NCBI RefSeq assembly: GCF_964355755.1
Contig: NC_092670.1
Span: 2,443,001-2,507,000 of the forward strand
Source: Antedon mediterranea
Lineage: Eukaryota; Echinodermata; Crinoidea; Comatulida; Antedonidae
Direction: 5' to 3'
DNA: 64,000 nt
The notes under the pieces are model-generated. The model had not been told where the DNA came from. It searched no databases and saw only the letters and a list, made by a program, of their open reading frames with translations. The position numbers were made by a program, and so were the translations under genes. Position 1 is the stretch's first letter. Each line of letters opens with the position of its first letter. Of the stretch, positions 58,201 through 64,000 are shown piece after piece.

Positions 58201-61200
58201 ATAGTTAACAGAGCTAAAGCTAACAGAGGTGCCTTGAAAATAGGTCTGGTTGTGTTTTAGACACAAAGGCCCATAGTTTTAATGAAACAAAGTTTGAAAA
58301 AAAATTTGAAATAGGCAAAGTATATAAAACATTAAAAGACACTAACTGTTCTAAAATCTTTAATTAAATTAATCCACCTTTTCCATCTTAAATCAAATAT
58401 GAAATTCCAGGCCACAAGTCAAAAACCCATGTAAAAGTCAGTGCTTAGTTTTGGTAGAGCAGACAGTGAAATATTAGGTGAAATGTAATAATAATGCACT
58501 TAAAATTCCTATTAACATTTTTACTTACCGTCATCCATTTGGCTTTCTTCTGTTTTAGTTGATTGTGCTGGATTTTCTTTCTCCATATGTTTCACAAGTG
58601 TTTTTTGGGGAGAATTTTCATTGCCAGAAGGCTGTTTTGCTGATGCTGTTGTAACCTCTGCTTGTAGCATACTATTCTTGTTATCAGAAGCATTTTCTGT
58701 TGATGCTGTTTCACGTTTTTCTTCTCGCACATCACCATCAGAACCATTTTGCTTTTCTTTCAGTTGTTTTGCCACATTTCTAGCAACTGTTTCCTCATAC
58801 ATTTCAGAAGCTTGAGCTTTAAAAAAATAAAAATTGATTTTGTATATTATACTTGGATACTATGAATATGTTAATTATTATTAAACATTTTAAAAGGAAG
58901 AAACACACATATCCATGGTAATTACAGAATAAATCTAGTTCTGTGTTGTACCAAAAATAATTTAGGTAAAAAGAAGCAAGGTAAAAAGAAGCAAGGTAAA
59001 AATGGTATCAAATTATTTTAAATTTGTTTAAATTAAAGCAGTAATCAAGAAATTGTATGTAAAACAGATTATTATATAAATAACATCCATAAAACATGAC
59101 AATATAACTTCATAATCAGATTAAAGAATTAAGGAATTTCTGTGAAGCAGCTTTCATCAGATAGCTGACAGCGCAGCAAGAAAAATATGGGAGGCTTTGT
59201 CAAAAAAGAAATGTTTGCAAACGTGTGTTGATAAATGTTGGCTAGTTTCGTAAGTATACTTCTTTAAAAAAAATTCAATTTCCAGTAAGCAGAACAATAA
59301 ATGCAAAATAAACATGGGCGGATGGAGTACCATGAAAATTGCCAATAGTACAAACAATTAAGCACTATCAAAGTGGCTCTCCAATACTTCAAACCAAAAA
59401 AATATATAAGGGTAAGGGGGTTAACAGTATTAAGTTTCGAATAGTACTTGGAATCCAGCACAACACATTTTTAAACAGGATAAAATGGAACAAGTCTGGG
59501 ACAAAGTCTTTGGTGCTAACTGGGTTAATAATTTAGTATTTTGCATCTTTTTTTGGTTTAATTTGCATGTTAATGTATACTTTCTGTTTCTTGCCATATT
59601 GTTTCATCTGCATCATCTTGAGAACACACTGTTTTTGTTGTTGCTATGGCATCAGTTATTTCATGCTTTGATTTAAAACTACAGAAAAAAATGAATATTA
59701 TTATTTCACTTCAATAGCCATACAATATATATAAACCCATCTTAATCATTCAATGTTATTCAAGTCAGCCTTTTGGGATTATATTAATATTATTATTAGT
59801 GTATTTATAACAAAAATGAATATACAAAGAGTAATATTTTTCAGTTGGCTCATAAAGTATGTTTTGGTGTCATCAGTTAATTAAAAGTAAATTCCCATAA
59901 ATTGATAATGATAAAATGCCTACAATTGAGAAGAATATGTTTAAATGCATATTAAAACTAAAATGTACACATAGATTATGTCCCGAGAGTCAAGATAGAT
60001 TTTCAACTCAAACCCCTCTCATTATACTTTAATAGTAGTGATATTTGGGGGAAAGCAAATATTTTTGGTTTTTTTAATTATTTGTCATTCAGAGCATTGG
60101 GGTCTTGGTGTATGTTTTTTTTTCTGTGGTCATTTAATAAATTGTTTTAAACAACATTGATACCACAATTTTCTTACCTTTTCCTTAGTAATGAATTAAT
60201 AGTAGAAGTTTTTCCTACTCCCTCAAGACCTACAAAAATAACTCTGCCTTGTTTAACTTCAGTTTTCCCTTCTTCCAGGGCTTCATTGAATGCTCTAACT
60301 GCTTCTGGTCCTCGAGCCCGTATGTCAATTGGAGTGGAATCTTGAAAAAATAAGTATTTAATAGTAGTTTTACAATAAAGTTATTATATATTTATTATTA
60401 CTATGCATTCATATTGGACACTTAATTAATACCGCTCACTTTTTTAAATCTTTGTAATCCTTGTTAATTTGCTTTTAGAATGATTTTATAATACACAATT
60501 TGTATTGGTTATTTAATTAAAATAACCGATACATTTTATTTTGTAAATAACAGTTGATAATAATAATATAAAATAGAATACTTTAAAAAATACCAATATC
60601 TTACCATCAAAGTTGCTGAGCCTTTGTAATATACTTGGATGCTGTAACATTGTAGTAGTACCAAGAAAACCTACTGCAACCTCTCTTGCCACCTTTAGAT
60701 TCTTACTTTCTCTTATCATCTTCCATTCCTTATCATCCAAAGGAGTAAGTAGTTGCCTTACATCTCCTGTACTTTCACTCTCTGTGTGTTCACTTTCACA
60801 TAATTTACACAAGTAAAATCCTACCAATAACTCTGCTATCAACTTGTGAAGAGGCATGAATATCTTACCAAAGTTTCTTTTGTTAGAAATCAGTGCTTTA
60901 TCATAAACAAATCCAAGTTTCAGGGCCATTTCCGCCATGTCGAAGTTACCTGCAGCTACTAGATTAATTCTGCTTATTGAAAGTTGATTTTCTTTCAAGC
61001 TGTTATACATACACTTTCCTAACAAAATCATAGCGTTTACATATTCAACTGGAGCGTATTCAAATTTATAAATATGTTTAGATGTTAGATATTTAACATT
61101 AAACTCATTCAAAGTACAGCGAATTATTTCTTTAAAAAGGTCAGCATTGTTTTCAGGAAGACTTCGACGGTCTTCCCACAGTACACAGATCGTTTGAAGG

Positions 61201-62371
61201 AACATTGGATTTTTGCACATTAAATATACTTCTGGATGTTTTTGCCTGGCCCATGTGCCAATACCTAATTCTTCTCTGAGGGATTTTCCCAATTCTGGTT
61301 TTCCAAAATACTCAAAGTGTTTTTCAATATACACGCCTATGCTCTTGTCATTAAATCCCTTAACCCTTACATGTACATCACATGCTTTTATGAATTCATC
61401 TATGTTTTCTGATATTGATGTAAATATCACACTACAATAGTTCCTCTTGAAAAGATGGATTAAGCTTTGATTATTAAATCTTAATTCATCTAATCCATCT
61501 AGTAGCAGCACAATCTTATGATCATTTTTATAGATGAATCGTTTAATCAAAGATGAATCTTGTGGGAGTTCTGTGTTCAAAATAAAATCTGTCATATCCA
61601 GTTGCTTCGCAATCAGATCAATGATGCTTTCACCTCTTTCTAAATCTCTAACCCTTAAAGGAAACACAATTTTACCTTTAATTGATAATGATAATTGCCT
61701 TAATATTGTAGTTTTACCAATTCCTCTTTCACCATCTATAAGAGCTATACATCCATGTGTGGAGCTGATCACATCTACCACTTCTGTTAATGTTGTTGGT
61801 TTGCAGCCTTCATTGTTTTTAGTTTCTTTGCGTAGTTCCAAATCAGTGAAACACATCTGCGACATGCTAACATTGTATCTACCAACCCTTTTTTCTGGTG
61901 TAAATGTACTGGCCCGACTGCAGAATTCCTTTTGTCTTTGAAACAGATATTGTTCTATCTTTACTAAATACAAAAAAAAATTTTTTGCTTGATTAAACTA
62001 TAATATTTAGTATCGTTTTATTAATTCTTTTTTTATTTATGTGGTATTTCATAAAGTTAATTCCTCAAACTATTATTTCTTTTAAATAATTTTAATTATC
62101 TAACTTAAATTAAAAGTTTATTGTAATGATTTTTGTTACGCAGTCGTACATAAGCTTTATAGAGTGAGTGTGACCCAATATAATTTATAGAAATAAAAAA
62201 TATAAAACCGCAATTAAAAATATGCTCAAACAAGGGCAGAAAACAAAGAAAATATGATTTTTACAAAGCATTTTTAGGATAATAAAAATTAAGTTCCACT
62301 TTAGAGTAAATAATATTGATCTAAAATTTTGTTTGAGTGTGAAAGTGGAATTATTCTATTAAAAAATTTTA

Positions 62372-62450
<79 letters not shown>

Positions 62451-62575
62451 TATAGATATAAAGTAATGAATTAGTTTAGTAGTTCAAGGCTACCAAATAT
62501 CTATAGTTCTTGTTAAACTTTGTTATACAACAGAAGTAGATGATACTTTCTAAATGTATTACCTTCGCTCTCCAT
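45713..62575 (-). CDS. NACHT-Roc-COR-Death domain protein, 18 coding exons, 1492 codons
   Basis: Spliced by eye. Exons (minus, high to low): 62575-62563, 61963-60605, 60340-60178, 59678-59581, 58816-58529, 57784-57579, 54994-54905, 54570-54394, 54183-53941, 49988-49794, 49385-49221, 49126-48848, 48526-48431, 48115-47896, 47689-47666, 47517-47491, 47374-47102, 46275-45713. Every junction has AG/GT and matching phase, and the total of 4479 nt divides by three. Domains: NACHT (P-loop about residues 82-90, Walker B 157-164); Roc GTPase (P-loop 495-502, DFGGQ 697-701, G4-like GTHLNG 782-787); COR about 800-1200; Death domain about 1215-1305; a C-terminal death-fold-like tail. By family knowledge this is a cytosolic STAND/ROCO signalling protein, likely in innate immunity or cell death; ligand unknown. 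Weak points are the first exon (MESE...) and the donor at 59580. Introns carry several transposons but the reading frame is open throughout. Confidence 0.85.
46300..47095. other. Intron between the Death-domain exon and the last exon
   Basis: No gene or repeat recognised. Short ORFs on the plus strand (46699-46881 and 46931-47128) have no motif. Confidence 0.4.
47102..47689 (-). CDS. Exons 15-17 of the NACHT-ROCO gene: two micro-exons and Death domain
   Basis: Micro-exons of 24 nt (47689-47666) and 27 nt (47517-47491) each add whole codons in phase 1 and could be skipped without frame change. Exon 47374-47102 encodes a Death domain: IWKVSEETVNCEQLGVLLGL, then LSEVTTMKSPEEILKFWRNI, then LDVLCEALREHGQKDLADKF. 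The Trp, the LGL turn and the final L..L...GQ.DLA.K helix are the family's conserved features. Death domains recruit adaptors by homotypic contact. Confidence 0.8.
47896..48526 (-). CDS. Exons 13-14 of the NACHT-ROCO gene: basic linker and Cys-containing C-terminal COR segment
   Basis: Exon 48526-48431 encodes a Lys/Arg-rich linker (KQKKRQRTKDEKPQPK). Exon 48115-47896 encodes FLQTELKVFSQTGARGLEVR, YIPCAC, HVIREF, VLPCGS and a short strand, resembling the Cys-containing end of the post-COR region in invertebrate ROCO proteins. It ends in phase 1 at T|GTAAGT, which fits the two micro-exons that follow. Confidence 0.75.
48848..49988 (-). CDS. Exons 10-12 of the NACHT-ROCO gene: COR domain
   Basis: Three phase-0 exons (49988-49794, 49385-49221, 49126-48848). 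They encode LLEYLHDIGVILYYPDDEA and VVDLMQLVDMFKTIITV (COR-A), then a helical bundle with WRMLEKGILKGGLLKHLWEK and FFVSLMQKFGLVCEQ. Then come FYVLSRLKPHAS and GSYLPDDLFQRAATKFIEKF (COR-B). The order matches COR domains of MFHAS1-like and LRRK-like proteins, where COR mediates dimerisation with Roc. Confidence 0.87.
50036..51345 (+). mobile_element. Penelope-like retroelement, 5'-truncated, with inverted arms
   Basis: A 12-bp target duplication AATTCTAAAACA at 50024-50035 and 51346-51357 brackets the element. The first about 375 bp (50036-50412) are the reverse complement of 50935-51311, the inverted-arm arrangement known for Penelope-like elements. It inserted in the intron between exons 9 and 10 of the NACHT-ROCO gene, antisense to it. 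Confidence 0.8.
50424..51212 (+). pseudogene. Penelope-like C-terminal region with GIY-YIG endonuclease
   Basis: An open stretch of 262 codons lacking the RT core. It has MRGSIGIPYVKGMAERIRR, then the GIY-YIG-like endonuclease GVIYEVTCRNCPQVYIGETG, RALQTRINDHKKDV, and the downstream ITEHVIKHNHVPNW. The IY...YIG pair with following Arg and the CxxC upstream match Penelope endonucleases. The last part runs into the inverted arm. Confidence 0.8.
51624..53070 (-). mobile_element. Helitron-like non-autonomous element, copy 2
   Basis: On the minus strand A|TCTATATATAAATTTACG at the 5' end and hairpin-CTAG|T at the 3' end (palindrome 51624-51660). Flanking A and T fit insertion between A and T without target duplication. 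It is colinear with 3008-4449. No coding capacity. It lies in the same intron as the Penelope-like element. Confidence 0.6.
53071..53940. other. Intron sequence with a SINE-like repeat
   Basis: No gene. 53555-53700 contains AACAAACAAACAAACC and CCTCCTTGGCGGAGGTAA, a short repeat familiar from marine invertebrate genomes. The rest is AT-rich intron. Confidence 0.4.
53941..54183 (-). CDS. Exon 9 of the NACHT-ROCO gene: Roc end and start of COR
   Basis: Phase-0 exon of 81 codons. After STIFTIENSVPFEQS it has LPIKWLRVQQEIHSRK, the start of COR; IPIKWL followed by a helix is the familiar Roc-COR boundary of metazoan ROCO proteins. Acceptor TTTCAG|GTT at 54184, donor GAG|GTTAGG at 53940. The following intron is about 4 kb and contains a Helitron-like element and a Penelope-like element. 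Confidence 0.85.
54394..54994 (-). CDS. Exons 7-8 of the NACHT-ROCO gene: Roc strands to G4
   Basis: Two phase-0 exons. 54994-54905 encodes IFMVSFAVVCVVFNL, the Roc strand after switch II. 54570-54394 encodes TNLEFILSWIQSIYTN, the next helix, and PPVLLIGTHLNG, the G4 strand. The G4 motif reads GTHLN where GTHxD or TKxD is usual, so guanine specificity may be altered. Acceptors are CATAG and TTTAG, donors ACT|GTAAGC and CAG|GTGAGT. Confidence 0.85.
55396..55590. mobile_element. hAT-type MITE
   Basis: Ends CAGTGGCATAACG and the inverse of CAGTGGCGTAATGG, flanked by GATACAGG (55388-55395) and GATGCAGG (55591-55598), an 8-bp duplication with one mismatch. The CAGTGGCGTA terminus and 8-bp duplication are hAT features. 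It is inserted inside a Harbinger MITE relative. The open frames across it are not genes. Confidence 0.75.
55960..57548 (-). pseudogene. LINE reverse transcriptase 3' fragment split by an insertion
   Basis: 57548-57290 encodes YRPILEYACQVWHGAITKKM, IETIQKRACRIMLGA and ALEVTGLPSLEARRDTLVL, the CR1/L2-like C-terminal RT signature. After the insertion at 56196-57279 homology resumes at 56185-55960 (CKTERYQRSAIPTIVKFIN) with frameshifts. It is in the same orientation as the host NACHT-ROCO gene, in the intron between exons 6 and 7. Confidence 0.75.
56196..57279. mobile_element. Element G, 1084 bp, 10-bp target duplication
   Basis: Ends GGGTGTCACGAAAGCTCAG and the inverse, followed by repeated ACGAAAGCTCAGACC and ACCTAAGATCACGAAAGCT motifs. 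It is flanked by CAAGGAGGTA at 56186-56195 and 57280-57289. The interior (CTATGGAGCGCCAAAAGAGC and its inverse, and the AAGGTGTGGTATTCAGAATAA block) is shared with E1/E2 although the ends differ. No ORF. A MULE-like MITE is likely from the duplication length. Confidence 0.8.
57579..57784 (-). CDS. Exon 6 of the NACHT-ROCO gene: Roc G3 (DFGGQ)
   Basis: Encodes a Lys/Glu/Ile-rich stretch and then NIWDFGGQQIYHVMQR, the diagnostic Roc switch II. The DxGGQ motif and following aromatic-His pattern are as in MFHAS1/LRRK-type ROCO proteins. The donor CGG|GTAAGT at 57578 is followed after only ten bases by the end of a Harbinger-type MITE, so that insertion stopped just outside the splice site. Confidence 0.88.
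58529..58816 (-). CDS. Exon 5 of the NACHT-ROCO gene: charged insert within Roc
   Basis: A 288-nt exon rich in Lys, Glu, Ser, Thr and Asn, starting QASEMYEETVARNVAKQ, with no globular motif. It enters in phase 1 and leaves in phase 1 at G|GTAAGT. With the first half of the next exon it separates the Roc G2 and G3 motifs by about 170 residues, far more than the few tens usual in Roc domains, so it is probably a disordered loop. Confidence 0.75.
58817..59560. other. Intron between exons 4 and 5, nothing recognised
   Basis: AT-rich. A short tandem AGGTAAAAAGAAGCA near 58970-59000. The ORFs on both strands here have no recognisable similarity. Confidence 0.4.
59581..59678 (-). CDS. Exon 4 of the NACHT-ROCO gene: Roc switch I region
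   Basis: Short exon encoding FKSKHEITDAI and a polar tail. HEITDAI occupies the place of the Roc G2/switch I threonine (the paralogue has TDGI). The paralogous exon uses a strong donor GTAAGT at 5331. Here that site reads GAAAGT, and the nearest usable donor is GTATAC at 59580, which keeps phase 1 into the next exon. Splicing at this weaker site is inferred; reading on would reach a TAA within three codons. Confidence 0.6.
60178..60340 (-). CDS. Exon 3 of the NACHT-ROCO gene: Roc P-loop (G1)
   Basis: The exon joins the NACHT exon in phase 1 and leaves in phase 2. It encodes a short linker with GPEA and EEGKTEVKQG, followed by the GTPase core strand and P-loop GRVIFVGLEGVGKTS. The GxxGxGKT(S) spacing and the hydrophobic strand before it are those of Roc/Ras-like GTPases, distinct from the NACHT P-loop one exon upstream. 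A near-identical exon is at 6416-6578 in the paralogue. Confidence 0.88.
60605..61963 (-). CDS. Exon 2 of the NACHT-ROCO gene: NACHT domain
   Basis: A 1359-nt exon entered by acceptor TATTTAG at 61964-61969 and left by donor G|GTAAGA at 60604. It encodes a NACHT NTPase: Walker A GERGIGKTT, Walker B LLLDGLDEL, a sensor-like VIFTSISE stretch, then a helical region with CKNPMFLQTICVLWED. The exon goes from GFLGTT straight to a short tail (LQRLSNFD) aligned with the extreme end of the paralogous exon at 7239-9671. About 270 residues of post-NACHT helices and LRRs present in that paralogue are therefore missing here, without loss of frame. An open TTG codon at 61973 lies inside the acceptor region and is not a start. 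Confidence 0.88.
62372..62449. repeat. (TA)n microsatellite
   Basis: About 78 bp of uninterrupted TA dinucleotides in the first intron of the NACHT-ROCO gene. Confidence 0.95.
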
Positions 62576-62993
62576 CTTACTCAGTGCTCCTTTTGAAATG
62601 GATGCTATAGTTAGATAAACATATTTTTTTAATCAATTGCTGTTTATAGATGTATGTAGGTTATTATTTAAGATAGTTAGGTAGTAAGATAGTTAGTACT
62701 GTATTTGTTCAAAAAAGTTAATAAAATACCATCATCCGTATTACTTCTACAGTGTAAGGGAATTCTTCGTCCCACTCTGATATTTACCTATTCTAATTAC
62801 ATAATAGTAGTGTAGTCGTAGTTAAGAGTAGACGTGTACTAAATCACTCTCTGTAGCCTCACTACATTCAGCCTCACTACGCGGTGACAGTTCAAATTTC
62901 CCGCAGGACAGTTGTTGTGTTAGGGCACTCCTGTAGCCTAGCATTTACTTGCCGGTGTTTGTCTGCTGTACATGTACGTATTAATACACCATC
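62576..62993. promoter_or_regulatory. Intergenic region between the NACHT-ROCO start and the divergent LINE ORF1
   Basis: About 420 bp. On the minus side the sequence CTATAG|CATCC near 62607 could be an acceptor for a 5' non-coding exon, or transcription may start here. On the plus side it serves as the LINE 5' UTR. No TATA box is convincing. Confidence 0.35.
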
Positions 62994-63779
62994 ATGGCCG
63001 GAAAGAATACAAGGAAAGGTGGTAAAAAGGACAGCGGTAAGGAGTGTTGCGAACTGAACACTGATACAGCACCTATCATTGATGTGGAACCGCTTACTAT
63101 TATTGTACAAAATGAAATTTCCAATATAATTAAAGGAAATACGAGTATTTTCAATGACCTAGCCGAGAAAATTGCGAGCATTGTTAAACACCAGCTGATT
63201 GAAAGCATTACACAAATTGTAACGGATGCAGCAATTGAAGCAATACGTTTCGAACTTGACGATACTAAAGATCGTCTCAGCAAAGTAGAACAACAGGTAG
63301 AGAACTTACAAAATGAGCTAGATGAAGCAGAACAATATTCAAGAAGGAACTGTTTGATTATTCAAGGAATAGAAGAGAAACAAGGTGAGATAACAGACAA
63401 TATAGTTTTGGATTTGTTTAAGAAAAAGCTAAGCGTAGAAGTAGATAAAACATGCATAGACAGGAGTCATAGATTGGGGCCAAAAGTTAAGAAAAACGGA
63501 AGAGCAAGAGGAATAATAGTAAAGTTTAGTTCGTATAATGTTAGAAATGAAGTATATAGAGCAAAGAAAAAATTAAAGGGGAGCCATATCTACATTCATG
63601 AAAACCTTACGAGCAAAAGATCAAGTTTACTACGTACTGTAAAGCAAAACTATGCATCAGTGGTATCTGCAGTTTGGACACAAGATGGTCGCATACATAC
63701 CATAATCACTGGCAGTAACGAGAAAGTTGTTTTATCCAGAACTTCCGATCTTAAACAATTACCTAAATGTAAAAGGTAA
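62994..63779 (+). CDS. LINE ORF1 protein, 261 aa
   Basis: A complete ORF: basic N-terminus (MAGKNTRKGGKKDSG), a coiled coil (DRLSKVEQQVENLQNELDEA), then the RRM-like part with EQYSRRNCLIIQGIEEK and IDRSHRLGPKVKKNGRARG, VKFSSYNVRNEVYRAKKKLK. This is the L1/L2-type ORF1 (transposase 22-like) layout: trimeric coiled coil followed by an RNA-binding domain. It is open from ATG at 62994 and may be part of a fairly young element running off the right edge. Confidence 0.8.
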   Translation: MAGKNTRKGGKKDSGKECCELNTDTAPIIDVEPLTIIVQNEISNIIKGNTSIFNDLAEKIASIVKHQLIESITQIVTDAAIEAIRFELDDTKDRLSKVEQQVENLQNELDEAEQYSRRNCLIIQGIEEKQGEITDNIVLDLFKKKLSVEVDKTCIDRSHRLGPKVKKNGRARGIIVKFSSYNVRNEVYRAKKKLKGSHIYIHENLTSKRSSLLRTVKQNYASVVSAVWTQDGRIHTIITGSNEKVVLSRTSDLKQLPKCKR

Positions 63780-63828
63780 TGTGTAAGAGAATTTTAAATG
63801 TCCTAAAATTGTATTTTATGTAGATAAG

Positions 63829-64000
63829 ATGATTTTAGATTTTATTTGTAACGCATGTAATAAACCATTTAAACCAATTCAATTGTTAAACGAACATCGT
63901 ACGGGAAGCCTTTTAGACAACGACGTAGACGACGCTGAATTACGTAACGACTCTATTGTTTATCCTGCTTTTGGCATACTATGCAAATTATGCGAGATTG
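63829..64000 (+). CDS. Partial ORF after the LINE ORF1, product unknown
   Basis: Open from ATG at 63829 to the window edge, 57 codons, beginning MILDFICNACNKPFKP. CNAC followed by HRTG and a later CKLC suggests Cys/His pairs but not a standard C2H2 finger. About 50 bp after ORF1, so probably the next ORF or leader of the same LINE. Function not assigned. Confidence 0.4.
   Translation, partial: MILDFICNACNKPFKPIQLLNEHRTGSLLDNDVDDAELRNDSIVYPAFGILCKLCEI

Larger units (their letters stand above)
59480..62440. repeat. Segmental duplication, right copy
   Basis: Counterpart of 5240-10400. It keeps the three exons and flanking introns, including TTTATAGAGTGAGTGTGACC near 62155 and AACACACTGTTTTTGTTGTT near 59627. 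It lacks the post-NACHT/LRR part of the exon. Confidence 0.8.

Noticed and set aside
61963-61973. TTG at 61973 as a translation start of the NACHT exon
   Set aside because: It is inside a polypyrimidine-AG acceptor, and the paralogue has an acceptor at the same place.

Overview
The window is eukaryotic, from an AT-rich, intron-rich metazoan genome loaded with transposons. It has GT-AG introns, animal-type NACHT/Roc-COR/Death proteins, THAP-Kolobok, Harbinger, hAT, LINE and Penelope elements, and many AGGCCTA-type tracts. This fits a marine invertebrate, perhaps a deuterostome such as an echinoderm or hemichordate. The species cannot be fixed from the sequence, and nothing prokaryotic is present.

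The host genes are two related minus-strand genes lying in direct orientation about 54 kb apart, in a segmental duplication (about 5.2-10.4 kb and 59.5-62.4 kb). The downstream gene (45713-62575) can be spliced by eye into 18 phase-consistent coding exons giving 1492 codons. It reads NACHT, Roc GTPase, COR, Death domain, then a C-terminal death-fold-like segment. It is a candidate cytosolic sensor with two P-loop NTPase modules. The other gene (11365 down to 5332) keeps an intact NACHT-LRR exon and the first Roc exons, then runs into Helitron-like repeats and is not visibly continued. The two paralogues differ by an in-frame absence of the post-NACHT and LRR region in the 1492-codon gene.

Mobile DNA by region: 1-4449 holds head-to-tail Helitron-like copies, one split by a GC-rich 1.8 kb element. 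9.7-10.0 kb is a LINE fragment, and 11.7 kb a tRNA-like gene. 12.4-34.3 kb is one nest of transposons. A degenerate PIN-like-domain element (TIR-like ends at 12424-12990 and 33930-34300) carries a 3.4 kb palindrome and a Harbinger MITE. It is also interrupted by a TGCCTCGC-ended element (E1), which contains an apparently intact Kolobok transposon (23010-31999, TTAA target duplication). The first intron of the Kolobok gene contains a further element (F), which contains a second TGCCTCGC element (E2). 34.3-39.5 kb is gene-poor, with a small MITE.

Satellites fill 39568-43854 (66-bp unit) and 44209-44990 (77-bp unit), just 3' of the sensor gene. The introns of that gene hold a Penelope-like element, a further Helitron-like copy, a LINE split by a 1.1 kb element with a 10-bp target duplication, and a hAT MITE. 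At the right edge, 62994 onward is a divergent LINE ORF1, about 0.4 kb from the start codon of the sensor gene.
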